From the NCBI RefSeq assembly GCF_003201675.2, contig NZ_CP029287.2:186001-250000 (forward strand): DNA of 64,000 nt. The letters run 5' to 3'. A program made the position numbers and the translations under genes. Numbering within the stretch: the stretch's first letter is position 1; each line of letters begins with the position of its first letter. Below, piece after piece: positions 62,413 through 64,000 of this stretch. Under the pieces are notes generated by a model. It had not been told where the DNA came from, did no database searches, and saw only the letters and a program-made list of their open reading frames with translations. The DNA is from Metallosphaera hakonensis JCM 8857 = DSM 7519. Its GTDB lineage: Archaea; Thermoproteota; Thermoprotei_A; Sulfolobales; Sulfolobaceae.

Positions 62413-63909
62413 TTAAGTTTTGAGTGCTCTTCTTACAATCTTCCCGGAGCCAGTCTTGGGTATCTCGCTCACTATCCTGAACTCTCTAGGTACCTTGTAG
62501 GGAGCCAACCTCGCCCTGCAGAACTCCCCCAACTGTTTCACTATCTCCTCACCGAACCCGGGCCTAAGTTTGACGAAGGCAACAACTCTCTCCCCTCTGT
62601 ACTGATCCTCGATCCCCACTACAGCTGCCTCTTCCACTGCCGGGTGAAGATGTAACACTTCCTCAACTTCCCTGGGCATTACCTTGAAACCTGAGGTCAC
62701 GATGATGTCCTTTTTCCTGTCCAGAACGTAAACCCAGCCATCCCTTATCTCTCCCAAATCTCCAGTGGGGAGCCAGCCTTCCACGAACTCCACCATCCCC
62801 CAGTATCCCTTGACCACTTGAGGTCCCCTCACCTTTAGTTCCCCGTCTTCTGCTACAATTATCTCCGTGTTATAGACGGGAACTCCTGAACTCACCACGC
62901 CCATTTCGTTCACTGGTAACTCCCCAGAGTAGGGATAAGGCCACAAGGTTGCAGGGGAAGTAGTCTCCGTGAGACCCCAAGCCATGTATATCCATTGACC
63001 AACTCTCCTTCTCCATTCCTCCTCCAGTACCCTGGGCATGGGCATCCCTCCAGAGGACCACAGTCTCATGGAGGATAGGTCCTGATCCGAGAGGGAATTA
63101 AGCATTGCCCTATACGCGGTTGCAACGCTCATGGTAACCGTAGTCCTCTCCTTCTCCGCCGTGTCTAAGGCCAAATTAGGGTCGAACCTGAACGTGGCAA
63201 CTATTTGACTTCCTGAAAGAATTGAGGCAGTGACGTGGAACACCTGGCCCGTAATGTGAAAGAACGGGGCGATACCGAGCACTCTCTCCTCCTGAAACTT
63301 GAACCACTTCACGTAAATTAGGGAGGATGCGAAGAGGTTGGCGTGGGTTATTGGTACGCCCTTAGGTGTACCTGTGGTGCCTGAAGTGTACATTAAAACT
63401 GCTAGATCCTCGGGGAGTGGGTGGATTAATTCCCCTTTTCCAGACCTTAAGTTGAGCTCCTCATTGCAGTCCTGAATACCCCATTTCTCCCTGAACTCCG
63501 ATAGGTCGTGAAAGGTCTCAGGGTTAGTCCTGATTACCGGAACCCCTTCTGGCACTGAGGACTCGCAGGAGGCAATGACCAGTTTGGCCTTGGAGTTCCT
63601 GGCGACAAGCTCAAGCTCCCTCTCACTGTAAGAAGGATTCACAGGGAGCACTACGCCCCCTTTCATCCAAATTGCGTACTCAGCGATCAGAAACTGGGGT
63701 ATATTCTGGGTTGAGAGGACAACCACATCTCCTTTGGATATGTTCAGCTGGGAGGAGACAGAACTAACCATTTCCTTAAGCCTCTCATATGTTATTCTCG
63801 TCCCCAGGTAGTTGATCGCCATCTTATCTTGCGGAGCGGAATCAAGTATCTGCGTCTGAGGCCTGGTAAACTCGATCTCCTGAAGGAAAGGTCCCTTAAC
63901 CACAGTCAC
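62413..63909 (-). CDS. AMP-forming acyl-CoA synthetase
   Basis: A 498-residue adenylate-forming enzyme. The phosphate loop MYTSGTTGTPKGVP (about residues 173-186), the A8 hinge region with TGDLGEIRDGWVYVLDRKKD (about 382-401) and the catalytic Lys in PKTGSGKIVRRALK at the C-terminus are complete. It activates a carboxylic acid to the CoA thioester through an acyl-adenylate. The acid may be a fatty or aromatic acid. It is monocistronic in the visible DNA. Confidence 0.87.
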   Translation of the reverse strand: MTVVKGPFLQEIEFTRPQTQILDSAPQDKMAINYLGTRITYERLKEMVSSVSSQLNISKGDVVVLSTQNIPQFLIAEYAIWMKGGVVLPVNPSYSERELELVARNSKAKLVIASCESSVPEGVPVIRTNPETFHDLSEFREKWGIQDCNEELNLRSGKGELIHPLPEDLAVLMYTSGTTGTPKGVPITHANLFASSLIYVKWFKFQEERVLGIAPFFHITGQVFHVTASILSGSQIVATFRFDPNLALDTAEKERTTVTMSVATAYRAMLNSLSDQDLSSMRLWSSGGMPMPRVLEEEWRRRVGQWIYMAWGLTETTSPATLWPYPYSGELPVNEMGVVSSGVPVYNTEIIVAEDGELKVRGPQVVKGYWGMVEFVEGWLPTGDLGEIRDGWVYVLDRKKDIIVTSGFKVMPREVEEVLHLHPAVEEAAVVGIEDQYRGERVVAFVKLRPGFGEEIVKQLGEFCRARLAPYKVPREFRIVSEIPKTGSGKIVRRALKT

Positions 63910-64000
63910 TTCTATTCGCGTTAGCTATTAAGGTTGATGACCTTACGGTTAACACGTCGCTAACTTCGTCTCAACGTTTTCATACCACGAATCCACACGA
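63910..64000. other. Window edge
   Basis: About 90 bp upstream of the acyl-CoA synthetase. The minus-strand promoter should be here; no gene can be called. Confidence 0.3.

Overview
The window looks like a chromosome segment of a thermoacidophilic crenarchaeon of the order Sulfolobales. Base composition is in the mid-40s percent GC by eye, above Sulfolobus/Saccharolobus and close to Metallosphaera. Most promoters are TATA-like boxes about 25 nt before the start codon (leaderless genes). The gene content fits the order: Hje resolvase, a DUF973 protein, an archaeal Ppx/SixA/CHAD/Tmk operon, a GH15 glycosidase and several VapBC pairs. No tRNA or rRNA gene was seen.

Layout. 1-3.6 kb: partial ZIP metal transporter, MFS carrier, CBS-pair protein, Hje. 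3.7-7.4 kb: a nested IS pile, in which an IS1-family element is interrupted by an IS5-family element (4-bp duplication) and an IS256-family element (8-bp duplication, one mismatch). 7.4-8.5 kb: VapBC, a short inverted-repeat element and a two-repeat CRISPR-like unit. 8.6-20 kb: mostly housekeeping, with MFS, DUF1028, proC, the operon sixA-ppx-tmk-tmk-like-CHAD (polyphosphate and nucleotide metabolism), an orphan ParA and GH15. 20-22.4 kb: HEPN/MNT pair and DUF973. 22.8-29.4 kb: an aromatic-compound catabolic island (acetoacetate-decarboxylase-like protein, HTH_10 regulator, MFS, flavin reductase, extradiol dioxygenase, HpaB monooxygenase) split by mobile debris. 29.7-35 kb: accessory zone with a PaREP1/HEPN-like ORF, a DUF5678/retropepsin pair, a secreted protein, and an IS4-like transposase broken by a 227-bp IS630 derivative and a 1049-bp IS630 element. 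35-39 kb: drug-type MFS, methyltransferase, a TnpB element and an orphan ORF. 39-48 kb: broken VapBC, a helical-repeat protein, ArsR, a SWIM protein, nucleoside hydrolase, UppP and a secreted phosphoesterase. 48-50.5 kb: an SDR / thiolase-fold / DUF35 operon whose thiolase-fold protein lacks the usual catalytic Cys and His. 50.6-55.5 kb: arsR with an arsB-type permease broken by one in-frame stop, a TPR protein, a Nudix gene cut by a 68-bp element, and an AAA ATPase pseudogene carrying a 209-bp element. 55.8-64 kb: HtpX, MFS, a CDC48-N-like protein, a DUF234 ATPase, UspA and an acyl-CoA synthetase.

The most distinctive feature is a dense set of miniature inverted-repeat elements in the intergenic space. 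I distinguish at least five families: A (~128 bp, 2 copies), B (~135 bp, 4 copies plus a fragment), C (~47 bp hairpin, 5 clear copies plus one degenerate), D (~68 bp, about 9 copies, with a 2-bp direct duplication in the intact ones) and E (IS630 derivatives of ~226 bp carrying a C unit). A single 209-bp element F has a 7-bp duplication. For D in the Nudix gene and F in the ATPase gene, the interrupted reading frame can be reconstructed from the sequence, so these are direct records of insertion. Together with the nonsense mutations in vapC and arsB, they suggest a segment where mobile elements and gene decay are active.
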